From assembly GCA_965213855.1 (NCBI GenBank), contig CBDCAA010000008.1, positions 1,054,001 to 1,118,000 of the forward strand: a stretch of DNA of 64,000 nt. Direction: 5' to 3'. The notes beneath the pieces were generated by a model, which saw only the letters and a list, made by a program, of their open reading frames with translations, did not search any database and was not told the origin of the DNA. The stretch is from JBBROS01 sp965213855 (GTDB lineage: Bacteria; Pseudomonadota; Alphaproteobacteria; Acetobacterales; Acetobacteraceae). Made by a program: the position numbers and the translations under genes. Shown here one piece after another: positions 1 through 8,388 of the stretch (its first letter is position 1; each line of letters opens with the position of its first letter).

Positions 1-1112
1 CGCTGCAGCCGCTGCTGCAGTTCGACGACCCGATCAACATCCAGTTCACGTCCGGCACCACCGGAGCGCCGAAGGGCGCCACCCTCACCCATCACAACAT
101 CCTCAACAACGGCCTCTTTATCGGCGACGCCATGCACCTCACCGAGGTCGACCGCCTCTGCATCCCCGTCCCGCTCTACCACTGCTTCGGCATGGTGCTC
201 GGCAATCTTGCCTGCACCACCCACGGTGCGACGATGGTCTATCCCGGTGAGGGGTTCGACCCCGTCGCGGTGCTCGACACGGTTGCGGCCGAGCGCTGCA
301 CCGGGCTGCACGGCGTGCCGACGATGTTCATCGCGATGCTGGACCATCCGGAGTTCGGCCGGTTCGACCTCACGTCGCTGCGGACCGGGATCATGGCAGG
401 CTCGCCCTGTCCCATCGAGGTCATGCGCCGAGCAGTCGAGCGCATGCACCTGGACGAGATCACGATCTGCTACGGCATGACGGAGACGAGCCCGGTCAGC
501 TTCCAGAGCGCGGTGACGGACCCGCTGGAGCGGCGGGTGAGCACGGTGGGGCGCATCCACCCGCATCTGGAGGTGAAGATCGTGGACGCGGACGGGCGCA
601 TCGTGCCGCGCGGCGTCGCTGGCGAGCTGTGCACGCGCGGCTACAGCGTGATGCTCGGCTATTGGAATGACCCGGCACGGACAACGGGGGTGATCGACGC
701 GGCGCGGTGGATGCATACCGGGGACCTCGCAACGATCGACGGCGAGGGGTTCTGTAACATCGTCGGCCGGATCAAGGACGTGGTGATCCGCGGCGGCGAG
801 AACGTCTATCCGCGTGAGGTCGAGGAGTATCTATACACCCATCCCTCCATACAGGACGTTCAGGTGTTCGGCGTGCCGGACGCGCGCTACGGCGAAGAGC
901 TGTGCGCCTGGGTCAAGCTGCGGGACGGCGAGGCGCTCACCGAGCAGGACGTGCAACGCTACTGCCGCGGCAAGATCGCCCACCAGAAAATCCCCCGCTA
1001 CGTCCGCTTCGTCGACGCGTTTCCCATGACCGTGACGGGCAAGATGCAGAAATTCATCATGCGCCGCGCGATGCAGGACGAGCTGGGACTACACGACGCC
1101 CAGACGGCTTAG
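1..1112 (+). CDS. AMP-forming acyl-CoA ligase (ACSF2-like), 3' part
   Basis: Activates a carboxylic (probably fatty) acid to its acyl-CoA through an acyl-adenylate; cytoplasmic or membrane-associated. The reading frame is open from base 3, so the N-terminal third or so lies outside the window; about 369 residues remain. The adenylate-forming P-loop motif FTSGTTGAPKGATLTHHN starts near base 45. Further on are YGMTETSP (A5), the A7 motif MHTGDLATID, the hinge GRIKDVVIRGGENVYPREVEE, and the A10 lysine in TVTGKMQKF. The GENVYPREVEEYLY hinge is typical of the medium/long-chain FadD/ACSF2 clade. The substrate cannot be read from sequence. The first internal ATG at 132 is not the true start, because the A3 motif lies upstream of it. 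Confidence 0.9.
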   Translation, partial: LQPLLQFDDPINIQFTSGTTGAPKGATLTHHNILNNGLFIGDAMHLTEVDRLCIPVPLYHCFGMVLGNLACTTHGATMVYPGEGFDPVAVLDTVAAERCTGLHGVPTMFIAMLDHPEFGRFDLTSLRTGIMAGSPCPIEVMRRAVERMHLDEITICYGMTETSPVSFQSAVTDPLERRVSTVGRIHPHLEVKIVDADGRIVPRGVAGELCTRGYSVMLGYWNDPARTTGVIDAARWMHTGDLATIDGEGFCNIVGRIKDVVIRGGENVYPREVEEYLYTHPSIQDVQVFGVPDARYGEELCAWVKLRDGEALTEQDVQRYCRGKIAHQKIPRYVRFVDAFPMTVTGKMQKFIMRRAMQDELGLHDAQTA

Positions 1113-1181
1113 GGTCGCGTGACCGCTTTCCAACACCGGGCGGCGGCCTGGAGCCGGCACTCCGCTTCGCCCGTCGCTGCA

Positions 1182-1203
1182 AGGGAGGGGCCGGGGGTGG
1201 GTT
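1182..1203. repeat. GC-rich REP-like intergenic motif, copy 1
   Basis: A purine-rich AGGGAGGGG...GGGGGTGGGTT string between the acyl-CoA ligase and the Nudix gene. It resembles the right arm of the large hairpin at 31147-31192 (about 18 of 22 positions by hand alignment). This may be one family of intergenic repeat, but base composition alone could also produce it. Confidence 0.3.
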
Positions 1204-1232
1204 CGCGGCCACGAAAGCCCCGCATCGAACCC

Positions 1233-1260
1233 TTGATTGCGCGCCGGCAGGGGCGATAAT
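1233..1260 (+). promoter_or_regulatory. Promoter of the Nudix gene (leaderless)
   Basis: A TTGATT -35-like hexamer at 1233-1238 and GATAAT -10-like hexamer at 1255-1260 are separated by 16 bp. The ATG of the Nudix gene begins 8 bp after the -10 box, so transcription would start at or next to the start codon, giving a leaderless mRNA. No Shine-Dalgarno sequence precedes this ATG, which agrees with that reading. Confidence 0.5.
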
Positions 1261-1268
1261 CCTCAGTC

Positions 1269-1823
1269 ATGCAGGCCTTCACGCGCAGCATACCCGAGGG
1301 TGACACGCACGAGCGGGACGTGTGCGCGCAGTGCGGCTTCGTCGCCTACGAAAATCCGAAGATCGTGACCGGGGCGGTGGTGGCGTATGGCCGCCAGGTC
1401 TTGCTGTGCCGCCGCGCGATCGAGCCGCGGCAAGGGTTCTGGACGCTGCCGGCCGGCTATCTCGAGCTGATGGAGACGGTCGAGGAAGGCGCCCAGCGCG
1501 AGGCATGGGAGGAAGCCGAGGCCCGCATCGTGCTCGACGGCGTGCTGGCGATCTACAGCATCAGCCGCATCGGCCAGGTCCAGATCATCTTCCGTGCCCG
1601 GTTCGCCGACGCCGGGCCGCCCCGGTTCGCCGCCGGGCCGGAGAGCCTGGAGGTCGGCCTGTTCGAGTGGGAGCAAATCCCGTGGGAGGAGCTCGCTTTC
1701 CCGACCGTCCAGTGGGCGCTGCGGGCCTGGCACGCGTCGGGCGACAGCCCGCTCGGCGCGCCCGACACCAACCCGGCCGGGGACCTGCGCGGGACGGAGA
1801 GGCTGCCGGAGCGGGTCCGATGA
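1269..1823 (+). CDS. Nudix hydrolase
   Basis: Hydrolyses a nucleoside diphosphate linked to another moiety; family members with this N-terminus are usually called ADP-ribose pyrophosphatase-like. The Nudix box spans about residues 58-80: G, five residues, E, seven residues, then REAWEEAEA. The usual Gly near the end of the box is replaced by Glu. An N-terminal CAQCGFVAYENPK segment resembles half of the zinc ribbon seen in NudC-type proteins, but only two cysteines are present. Length 184 aa is normal. Its stop overlaps the start of the next gene by ATGA, so the two are coupled. Confidence 0.85.
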   Translation: MQAFTRSIPEGDTHERDVCAQCGFVAYENPKIVTGAVVAYGRQVLLCRRAIEPRQGFWTLPAGYLELMETVEEGAQREAWEEAEARIVLDGVLAIYSISRIGQVQIIFRARFADAGPPRFAAGPESLEVGLFEWEQIPWEELAFPTVQWALRAWHASGDSPLGAPDTNPAGDLRGTERLPERVR

Positions 1824-2194
1824 CCCGGTCCTTGTCCGGTGGCCGGCGGCGGCTGGCTGTGGTGCTGGCGGCGGCGCCATGGCTGCTGGCGGCGGCACAG
1901 GATCGCGAGCTGAACCTGCAAGTGCCGGCCACGCGATCCGGCCTCCCGGCACCGGCCCCGCCCATCGCGGGGCCGCCGCCGCGCTTCCAGCCAGCGCCCT
2001 TGCCGAACCGTGACGCCGAGATCGCCCCCCCGCGGGCCAGCACCGGCACGACCATGGCGCCGACCTTGTTCACCCGGCCGAACGAATACCACGGCGACGG
2101 GTTCAGCAAGGGATCGACCTCACAAAGCGAGCAGGAGAAGCGGGTTCGCCCCGGGGCCGGGTTCAGCCTGCACATGCCGCTGACGCCGAACTGA
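1820..2194 (+). CDS. Small secreted proline-rich protein
   Basis: Not recognised. 124 aa with an Arg-rich n-region and a hydrophobic core (LAVVLAAAPWLLAAAQ), i.e. a probable Sec signal peptide. The mature part is rich in Pro, Ala and Arg with no cysteines and no motif I know. The start overlaps the Nudix stop (ATGA), which is the best argument that it is translated. It probably sits in the periplasm or is loosely attached to the envelope. Function unknown. Confidence 0.6.
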   Translation: MTRSLSGGRRRLAVVLAAAPWLLAAAQDRELNLQVPATRSGLPAPAPPIAGPPPRFQPAPLPNRDAEIAPPRASTGTTMAPTLFTRPNEYHGDGFSKGSTSQSEQEKRVRPGAGFSLHMPLTPN

Positions 2195-2285
2195 CCGGCG
2201 TTGCTTGGCGGCGCACAACGCATGCGGCGTTAACCAGGTCTCAACCAGTCTCGATCTAGGCTCCGCGACCGTCGGAGCCTGGGCA

Positions 2286-2498
2286 ATGGGGCAGGAGCAA
2301 GGACAGCGGCCGCCGGGCCTCGACCCGATCGCACTGACGCTCGCGTTATGGCTGGGCCTTGTCGCCGGCGTGTCCGGCCTCGACCGTCTGCGGAAGGAAG
2401 CCTCGGCGCAGGCCGCCCTGCGCCCACCCGCTGCAATCCCTGCGATCGAGGGCGGGAAAGCGCCGGGCGATCGCACGAATGCCTCTGCCGGCCAGTAG
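2286..2498 (+). CDS. Hypothetical 70-aa protein with one membrane-like segment
   Basis: Not recognised. The ATG at 2286 has a GGAG Shine-Dalgarno 8 bp upstream. The product has one hydrophobic stretch (IALTLALWLGLVAGVSGL, about residues 17-34) that could be a membrane span, then a polar Ala/Pro-rich tail. The gene runs towards the metallo-hydrolase on the other strand, with 5 bp between the stops. It may be a real small membrane protein or a chance frame in GC-rich DNA. Confidence 0.4.
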   Translation: MGQEQGQRPPGLDPIALTLALWLGLVAGVSGLDRLRKEASAQAALRPPAAIPAIEGGKAPGDRTNASAGQ

Positions 2499-2503
2499 CC
2501 AGA

Positions 2504-3337
2504 TCATTGAGTGCTCCAACCCGCCCCGGTGTCGTGCGCCCGCCCCTCCTCGGCCAGCTTCCCGAGATGGGCGACGACGTTGCGCTCTGCCGCCCGCCGC
2601 AGCGCCGGGTCGAGCTTGCGGTAGAGCAGATCGACGATCGCCGTCGCGGATTGCGGCGCGCTGCCCAGGGTCGAGGCGATCGCCGCTTCCCGGGCCCGGC
2701 GATGCTCGAGCAAAGCGGCCACGTGGCCTCCCGGCTCCGGGATCGGCGGCCCGTGCCCCGGGAAGTACACCGCATCGTCCCGCGCCAACATGCGCGCCAG
2801 GCTGGCGAAGTAGTCCCCCATGCTCCCGCCAGGCGGCCCGACGACGCTGGTCGACCAGCCCATCACGTGGTCCGCGCTGAACACCACGCCGCCGGGTCCT
2901 GCGAAACACACATGGTCCGACGCATGGCCCGGCGTATGCAGCGCTCGCCATCCGAACGCGTCGTCGCCGTCCTGCAACGGTACGTCCGGGGCGAAACTGG
3001 GGACCGCCGAGGCGTGCCAGGCAACGACCGGCGCTCCCGTCTCCCGCCGCAGCGCGGCCGTCGCGCCCAGGTGGTCGTGGTGCGTGTGGCTCAGCAGGAT
3101 GCCGATGACCGGCCCGTCCGCGGCCGCAAGGACGGCGGCCACATGGGCCGCGTCGTCCGGCCCCGGGTCGAGCACGAGCAGCCCAGGTCCTGCGCCCGTG
3201 AGGCTGCCATCGATGAGGTAAGTGTTCGTCCCCCAATACGTCATCGGCCCCGGGTTGTTCGCGACGATCCGGCGGATGCCAGGCGACACCGCGTGCGGCT
3301 CGCCCCGCGCCGGCTCGGGCTCGGACAGGAACGCCAT
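2504..3337 (-). CDS. Metallo-beta-lactamase-fold hydrolase (LACTB2-like)
   Basis: A cytoplasmic binuclear metal hydrolase of the glyoxalase II/LACTB2 group; substrate not readable. The metal motif HTHHDHLG lies near residue 85, followed by further conserved pieces TPGHASDH, SADHVMGW and FPGHGPPI. 277 aa fits the family, which carries a C-terminal helical region after the MBL domain (here from about residue 205). The start at 3337 overlaps the stop of the upstream dehydratase gene (ATGA), so they are co-translated. I rejected longer upstream starts because they only add Arg-rich residues encoded inside that neighbour. Confidence 0.85.
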   Translation of the reverse strand: MAFLSEPEPARGEPHAVSPGIRRIVANNPGPMTYWGTNTYLIDGSLTGAGPGLLVLDPGPDDAAHVAAVLAAADGPVIGILLSHTHHDHLGATAALRRETGAPVVAWHASAVPSFAPDVPLQDGDDAFGWRALHTPGHASDHVCFAGPGGVVFSADHVMGWSTSVVGPPGGSMGDYFASLARMLARDDAVYFPGHGPPIPEPGGHVAALLEHRRAREAAIASTLGSAPQSATAIVDLLYRKLDPALRRAAERNVVAHLGKLAEEGRAHDTGAGWSTQ

Positions 3338-4137
3338 CACGACGCCTCCGCCTCCATGCACACGGCGCCGGACGGATCGAGCGACCGCAGCCGCCAACCC
3401 GGCGCGTCCCGCCAGGCCTCTAAGCGCAGCGCCACGCCGTGGAAGGCGGGGCGGCGGCCGCGGAAGGTGAAGCGGGCGATCGGCTCGGCGGCCAGCAGAC
3501 CGGCGAGCCACGTCGCCTGCAACGGCCCGTGCACCACCAGGCCGGGATAGCCCTCGATGTCGCGGACGTAGTCCATGTCGTAGTGGATCCGATGGCCGTT
3601 CCCGGTCAGCGCGGAATAGCGGAACAGCAGGACCGGGTCGGGGACCACCTCGGCCTGCAGCGCACCGGCCGGCGCCGCGGGGGCGGGCGGCGCTGGCTTG
3701 ACCGCCGCCCCGTCCGCGCCGCGATAAACAACGTCCTGCTGCTCCTCGATGGCAAGACCCGCCGGGCCTTCGACCGTTTGCCCGACGGTGACGAACACCA
3801 GCCGGCCGCTGCCGCCCTGCTTTTCGACGACGTCAAGGATGGTGCTCGTCCGCCGAACCCGATCCCCCGCGTGCAGGGCAGCATGGAAACTGACCCGCCC
3901 GCCGGCCCACATGCGCCGCGGCAGGTCGTGCACCGGCGGCAGGAACCCGCCCCGCCGCGGATGCCCGTCCGGCCCAATTCCCTCCGCCGCGACCCAGTCC
4001 TGGAACAGCATCCAGTGCCACAGCGGCGGCAACGTCGCAGGCTCCCTCACTCCGAGCGTTGCCGCGAGCCCCCGCAGCAGCCGCGGCGAGACCTCGTCAT
4101 GCTGCGTCTGGCAGCGTCCGATCACGTCCTGATACAT
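3337..4137 (-). CDS. FAS1-like dehydratase / HTD2-type hotdog hydratase
   Basis: A MaoC-like double-hotdog enzyme of the mesaconyl-/itaconyl-CoA hydratase and HTD2 group, expected to add or remove water on a beta-hydroxyacyl or branched dicarboxylic acyl-CoA. The C-terminal hotdog carries RYSALTGNGHRIHYDMDY followed by GYPGLVVHGPLQ, the usual hydratase signature (active-site Asp/His region). The N-terminal hotdog has PLWHWMLFQDW and the GGFLPPVHDLPRRMWAGG loop. 266 aa is normal. It is coupled to the MBL-fold hydrolase downstream by ATGA, suggesting linked acyl-CoA chemistry. The exact substrate is unknown. Confidence 0.8.
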   Translation of the reverse strand: MYQDVIGRCQTQHDEVSPRLLRGLAATLGVREPATLPPLWHWMLFQDWVAAEGIGPDGHPRRGGFLPPVHDLPRRMWAGGRVSFHAALHAGDRVRRTSTILDVVEKQGGSGRLVFVTVGQTVEGPAGLAIEEQQDVVYRGADGAAVKPAPPAPAAPAGALQAEVVPDPVLLFRYSALTGNGHRIHYDMDYVRDIEGYPGLVVHGPLQATWLAGLLAAEPIARFTFRGRRPAFHGVALRLEAWRDAPGWRLRSLDPSGAVCMEAEAS

Positions 4138-4147
4138 CGGCGTCGAC

Positions 4148-5524
4148 TCAGCCCTGCGGCGACGCGGGCGCGTCGGGCGCCGGCCGGGGCGCCGGCCGCG
4201 GCCGGGCCGCACGAGCGGCCGGCCCGGCCAGCAATCGCAGGTCCACCGCGTTGCCCATCGCCGAGTAGCCGGCGCGGTTGGGATGCAGCCCGTCGCCCGG
4301 GCCGCCGATCGTGCTGTTCGGCACGTACTCCGCCCGCATCCCGCCCGTTGCCGGATCCACCGTCGCCGCATCGAAGTCGACCACGCCATCGAACAGGCCC
4401 TTGCTGTCGCGGATGAACGCGTTCAGCGCGCGCCGCTTCTGCTCGACATCCGGCGGCATGTGGGCCGCGCTGGTCGTGCCGACGATGCTTGTCAACGTCC
4501 CGCCGATCACCCGCACACCGGGCAGTTTGGCCCGCAGCTTCGCAACCCCCTCGCGGTAGCCGGCGACAACCTGGTCCACGGTCGCGTTGCCGTTCGTGCT
4601 GAGGTCGTTGATCCCCTCCATCCAGATCACGTGCGTTACACCGGACAGCCCCAGCACGTCGCGGTCCATGCGCGACAGCGCGCTCGGCCCGCCAGGCGTC
4701 GGCTTGGCGGGGCTGTACTCCGCCGGACCGGTCACCTGGTTGCCGCCGATCCCGGCATTGACGACGGCGATATGGTCGCCCGCAGCCCGCAGCCGCCGTG
4801 CCAGCACGTCTGGCCAACGATCGTCGCCGTTCAAAGTCGAGTTCGTGCCGTCGGTGATGCTGTCGCCGAAGCATACGACCAGCCGTGTGTCGGGCGGCGC
4901 CATCGCATCGAGCGCGTCGACGAAGAACCAGCTCGTCGTGCTGTTCGGTAGCGCGCTCTCGTCTTCCAGTTCGCCCAACGCACCGGCGTCGGGCGCCGTG
5001 ACATAGCTCGTCTGCAGCCCCTTCGCATGCCACGTCATCGGCCCGGTCTCCCCGGGCACGTGGAAGCTGACGGCGAGCTTGCGGCCGATCAGCTCGGGCG
5101 CGGCTCCGTTCGCGACGAAACCGAGCGACACCGAATCCGACCAGGCCTGGGCCCCGGGCGCGATCGTGACGGCCTTCTTGCCGCCGAACAGGACCGGCCG
5201 GTTCGAGCCCGGCATCAGCGCCGCCCCACTCATCTGCAGCCCGAGGAACGCGCCGTCGACCAAGAGCGGCTTCGTCCCATAGGCGTTGCTGAACCGCACC
5301 CGCATCTGCCGCGCCCACAATTCGGGCTTCAGGACCATCCGGAAGGTCTGGTCCCGGGCGCCTGCCTCCGGCGCCGGGAACGCGAACCGCAGGTCGGGCT
5401 GAGCCGTCGGGTTGCCGACGGGATAGGGGCCCTGCACCGAAGCCGCCCAACTCGTGACCCATTTCTCGGCGAAGGCGGGCGTCGTGCACATCATCAACAG
5501 GGCCAGCAAAAGGGTCGTGCGCAT
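4148..5524 (-). CDS. Secreted SGNH/GDSL-family hydrolase
   Basis: An exported serine esterase/lipase. A signal peptide covers residues 1-19, with probable cleavage after TPAFA. The SGNH blocks are in order: VVCFGDSITDG (nucleophile Ser, about residue 222), GIGGNQVTG (Gly/Asn), MEGINDLS (Asn), and DGLHPNRAGY (catalytic Asp and His, about residue 425). An N-terminal beta-rich domain of about 200 residues precedes it, as in plant- and fungus-related GDSL esterases acting on polysaccharide acetyl or carbohydrate esters. The tail is Pro/Arg-rich and looks disordered. 458 aa. Periplasmic or extracellular; substrate unknown. Confidence 0.85.
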   Translation of the reverse strand: MRTTLLLALLMMCTTPAFAEKWVTSWAASVQGPYPVGNPTAQPDLRFAFPAPEAGARDQTFRMVLKPELWARQMRVRFSNAYGTKPLLVDGAFLGLQMSGAALMPGSNRPVLFGGKKAVTIAPGAQAWSDSVSLGFVANGAAPELIGRKLAVSFHVPGETGPMTWHAKGLQTSYVTAPDAGALGELEDESALPNSTTSWFFVDALDAMAPPDTRLVVCFGDSITDGTNSTLNGDDRWPDVLARRLRAAGDHIAVVNAGIGGNQVTGPAEYSPAKPTPGGPSALSRMDRDVLGLSGVTHVIWMEGINDLSTNGNATVDQVVAGYREGVAKLRAKLPGVRVIGGTLTSIVGTTSAAHMPPDVEQKRRALNAFIRDSKGLFDGVVDFDAATVDPATGGMRAEYVPNSTIGGPGDGLHPNRAGYSAMGNAVDLRLLAGPAARAARPRPAPRPAPDAPASPQG

Positions 5525-5537
5525 GCGGCGGCTCCGG

Positions 5538-5930
5538 TCAGGCGAACTGCGTGCCGCCAGGCACGGGGGGACGCGGCTGGAGCGCCGGACGTGCTGCGAT
5601 GCCCGTGATCTCGACCCGCCAGCCGGGGTTGGCGAGCCGCGCCTGCACCGTCATCCGGGCCGGCTTGTGGGCCGGATCCAACCACACGTCCCAGGCCCGG
5701 TTCATGGCATCGAAGTCCCGCATGTCAGCCAGGATGATCTGCACCGACAGGAGGTGCCGCTTGTCTGTTCCGGCCTGCTCGAGCAGGGCGTCGATCTGGC
5801 GCAGCACGTCGGCCGTCTGTCCCTCGGCGTCCAGGTGTGTGTCTTCGGCGACCTGACCGGCCAAGTACACGGTGCCCGCATGGACGACGGCACCGGACAG
5901 CCGAGCTTCCGGGGCAAGGCGTTCGATCAT
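5538..5930 (-). CDS. RidA/YjgF-family protein
   Basis: A small cytoplasmic RidA-like protein (130 aa) that may hydrolyse reactive enamine/imine intermediates. Recognisable pieces are the N-terminal LSGAVVHAGTVYLAGQVAED, the middle QIDALLEQAGTDKRHLLSVQIILADM, and the end of the fold with NPGWRVEITGIAA. The Arg of the family active site would be the one in VQARLAN, but the surrounding residues differ from canonical RidA, so this is probably one of the divergent Rid subfamilies. It overlaps the alpha/beta hydrolase upstream by ATGA. Confidence 0.8.
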   Translation of the reverse strand: MIERLAPEARLSGAVVHAGTVYLAGQVAEDTHLDAEGQTADVLRQIDALLEQAGTDKRHLLSVQIILADMRDFDAMNRAWDVWLDPAHKPARMTVQARLANPGWRVEITGIAARPALQPRPPVPGGTQFA

Positions 5931-6637
5931 GGGGTGATCTCCATCAGCAGGTCGGCAGTCGCGCGGGGGGCCGTCACCATGCAATCGTGGCCGGACGCGA
6001 TCTCCCGCCAGGACCAGCCGGGCTGCGCGCGCGCCCGCTGTCGCGCCCAGCCGAGCGGCGCGTAATTCGGCGCCGTGCAGTGCACGTAGGTGGCCGGCCG
6101 CCCGTTCGACGGGCCGCCGGGCAGGCTCAGAGCCGAGGTGAGCGTGCCGAACGGGTGCGGCGTCAGGCGGCGGCGCACCCAGTCGGCCACGGGCCCGTCG
6201 GGCACGCCAAAGAACGACGGCTCGGCGGGCGGTAGGCTGAGGCCGCCTGTGGCGGCGGCGAGCGTCCGCCGGTCCGCCGCGACCGCCGGATCGGACTGAT
6301 CGAGCGGTGAGACGCCATCCGCCGGCACGACGCCGTCGAGATAGATCAGATGGCGCACCAAGTCCGGCCGGCGGGCGACGGCGCCGCTGATGGCGTTGCC
6401 GCCGAAGCTGTGACCGACCAGGACGGCGTCGCGCAACTCCTCGCTGATCAGGACGGCGAGCAGGTCGTCGACGAACGTGTCCAGCGTGATCCCGGCATGC
6501 AGCAGGTGCGCCCGGTCGCCGAGGCCCGTCTGCGTCGGCGTGAACACCGTGTGCCCGGCAGCCCGCAACAGCGGCGCGGTGTCACGCCAGCACCATCCGC
6601 CGTGGAACATGCCGTGCAGCAGCACGAAGGTACTCAT
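5927..6637 (-). CDS. Alpha/beta-hydrolase
   Basis: An esterase-like alpha/beta-fold hydrolase of 236 aa. It has the oxyanion-loop segment LLHGMFHGGWCW near the N-terminus, the nucleophile elbow VGHSFGG (Ser about residue 76) and the catalytic His in ASGHDCMV near the C-terminus. The HGMFHGGWCW start resembles the salicylate-esterase/hydroxynitrile-lyase-like group common in soil bacteria. Cytoplasmic, no signal peptide. Translationally coupled to the downstream RidA-like gene. Substrate unknown. Confidence 0.85.
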   Translation of the reverse strand: MSTFVLLHGMFHGGWCWRDTAPLLRAAGHTVFTPTQTGLGDRAHLLHAGITLDTFVDDLLAVLISEELRDAVLVGHSFGGNAISGAVARRPDLVRHLIYLDGVVPADGVSPLDQSDPAVAADRRTLAAATGGLSLPPAEPSFFGVPDGPVADWVRRRLTPHPFGTLTSALSLPGGPSNGRPATYVHCTAPNYAPLGWARQRARAQPGWSWREIASGHDCMVTAPRATADLLMEITP

Positions 6638-6728
6638 CGGCAGCCAGCGCCGGGGCCGGCTCGTCTGTCCGTTGAGGGCTTGGGCGCCGCATGCCCGGTC
6701 ACGGTACGGGGTGGTCCATTACACGACC

Positions 6729-7574
6729 TTAGCCTGTCAGGTGCGGCCTGCGAAGCCAGCGCGAACGCAGGCTCTCCTCGGGTCCGGCGATCAGGCTTCC
6801 GGTCCACAATGACCCCGCTGCCAGCACGATCGCCGGTCCAGCCGGTAGATCGAGCCAGTAGGCCGCGAGCAGGCCGCCCAGCGACGCCATCAAGGCCAAC
6901 GCGACCGATGCCCGTACCTGACCCGCCAGATCTTGCGACCAGTGCCGCGCCGCCACCGCGGGCAGCATCATCAGCCCGACCGACATCAGCGTGCCGAGTG
7001 CTGCAAATCCGCCGACCACGCACAGCACGACAAGCGCCAAGAACGCCAGGTGCCACCACCCGCCATGCCGCTGGCTTTCCGCATCGAAGCTGTCCAGCAC
7101 CAGCGGACGCCAAATCAGTGCGAGCCCCGGCAGCGCGATGGTCGCCACCCCGGCCATGAGCAGCAGCGCACCATTGTCGATCGCGAGCACGCTGCCAAAC
7201 AGCAGGTTCTGCAGGTCGATGCCATGGCTCTGCGACACGATCACGACACCCAGGGCGAGCGCGACCAGGTAGACGCCCGCGAGCTGGCTGTCCTCCTTGC
7301 CGCTGGTGGCGCGCGCCAGGCCACCCGCAAGCAGCGCCACGGCGAGCCCGGCGAGGAACCCGCCCAGTCCCATGGCCCAGAGCGACAGCCCGCCGGCGAT
7401 CGCGCCGACCGCGATGCCCGGCAGGATCCCGTGCTGCAGCACATCGCTCATCAGGCTCATGCGCCGCAGCACGAGGACAACGCCCAGCGGCGGGCCGGCA
7501 AGAGACAGGGCGATGCAGCCGGCCAGGGCGCGCCGCATGAACCCGAGCGCGAACGGCTCGAGCAGGAGGTTCAC
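6729..7574 (-). CDS. znuB: Metal ABC transporter permease (ZnuB-like, ABC-3 family)
   Basis: Membrane component of a zinc- or manganese-type ABC importer. About eight hydrophobic segments are visible and the ABC-3 pattern is clear: PLGVVLVLRRMSLMSDVLQH near residue 40, a long cytoplasmic loop with EDSQLAGVY, and VGLMMLPAVAARHWS. I place the start at the GTG at 7574, which overlaps the stop of the ATPase gene (GTGA). An upstream TTG would add five residues. No substrate-binding protein gene is adjacent, so zinc versus manganese cannot be decided from this locus. Confidence 0.85.
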   Translation of the reverse strand: MNLLLEPFALGFMRRALAGCIALSLAGPPLGVVLVLRRMSLMSDVLQHGILPGIAVGAIAGGLSLWAMGLGGFLAGLAVALLAGGLARATSGKEDSQLAGVYLVALALGVVIVSQSHGIDLQNLLFGSVLAIDNGALLLMAGVATIALPGLALIWRPLVLDSFDAESQRHGGWWHLAFLALVVLCVVGGFAALGTLMSVGLMMLPAVAARHWSQDLAGQVRASVALALMASLGGLLAAYWLDLPAGPAIVLAAGSLWTGSLIAGPEESLRSRWLRRPHLTG

Positions 7575-8287
7575 GCTGCCGCCGCGCAAGGCGCCGCGCC
7601 GTCGACCCAGGCCTCCGCCGCCAGCCGGGCCTGCATCAGCGCCGCCGGCCGCAGCACGTCATGGGTGGGGCCCCACCCGACCGCCTGCCGGGCCAGGAGC
7701 AACGTCTGCGGGAAATGGGTGCGGACGAGGTCGAGGTCATGCAGCACCGCGATGACGGTGCGGCCCGCCTTGTGCCAGGCGTGCAGCACCGCCAAGAGAT
7801 CGGCCTCGGTCCGTGCGTCAACGGCGTTGAACGGTTCATCCAGCAGCAGGACGGGCGCGTCTTGCACCATCAGCCGCGCGAACAGCACGCGCTGGAACTG
7901 GCCGGCCGAGAGCGTGCCCACCGGCCGCCGCTCAAACCCTGCAAGACCGACGGTCGCGAGCGCCGCTTCGGCCCGGGCCGGGTCAATCGGGCGGAACGGG
8001 CCGGCTACACCGGCGCCCCCAAGTGCGACGACCTCCAGGCAGCGGAGCGGGAAGCTGCGGTCCAGAGCGGACCCTTGCGGCAGCATCGCGACAGCGGCAG
8101 CGCCGTCGATCCGGCCGCCGGCGAGCGGATGCAGCCCGGCGATCGCGCGCAGCAGCGTCGTCTTGCCGGCGCCGTTCGGTCCCACGACGGCCGTCAGGCT
8201 GCCGGGCGCGAACTGGCCGCTCAGATGGTGCACGGCCGGGTGACGGGCGTGGGTCACGGTCACGTCGTGCAGGCCCAGCCCGGTCAT
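7571..8287 (-). CDS. znuC: Metal ABC transporter ATP-binding protein (ZnuC-like)
   Basis: ATPase partner of the ZnuB-like permease. Walker A is VGPNGAGKTTLLRA (about residues 36-49), the signature is TLSAGQFQRVLFAR (a degenerate LSGGQ), Walker B is VLLLDEPFNAVD, and the switch His is in VIAVLHDLD. 238 aa, typical of ZnuC/MntB ATPases. Its start overlaps the stop of a 34-codon upstream gene and its stop overlaps the permease start, so three genes form one coupled operon. The reading frame stays open far upstream, but that part is antisense to the DUF445 gene and is not coding. Confidence 0.85.
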   Translation of the reverse strand: MTGLGLHDVTVTHARHPAVHHLSGQFAPGSLTAVVGPNGAGKTTLLRAIAGLHPLAGGRIDGAAAVAMLPQGSALDRSFPLRCLEVVALGGAGVAGPFRPIDPARAEAALATVGLAGFERRPVGTLSAGQFQRVLFARLMVQDAPVLLLDEPFNAVDARTEADLLAVLHAWHKAGRTVIAVLHDLDLVRTHFPQTLLLARQAVGWGPTHDVLRPAALMQARLAAEAWVDGAAPCAAAA

Positions 8288-8388
8288 TGCAGCGCCCAGG
8301 CCACGGCGAGCCAGACCACAGCGCAGAGCGCGATGGCGAGCGCCAATCGCGGCAGGACGCCTGAGACCGGGGAGAGTGGGTCTGTCAT
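8284..8388 (-). CDS. 34-aa membrane micro-protein heading the znuCB operon
   Basis: A short gene from ATG at 8388 to TGA at 8284, whose stop overlaps the znuC start (ATGA). The product is a short polar N-terminus (MTDPLSPVSGVLPR) followed by one hydrophobic span LALAIALCAVVWLAVAWAL, i.e. a single-pass membrane micro-protein. The 4-bp overlap and the coherent membrane segment support translation. I do not recognise a family. It could be a small transporter subunit or regulator, or a leader whose translation sets znuC expression. Confidence 0.6.
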   Translation of the reverse strand: MTDPLSPVSGVLPRLALAIALCAVVWLAVAWALQ

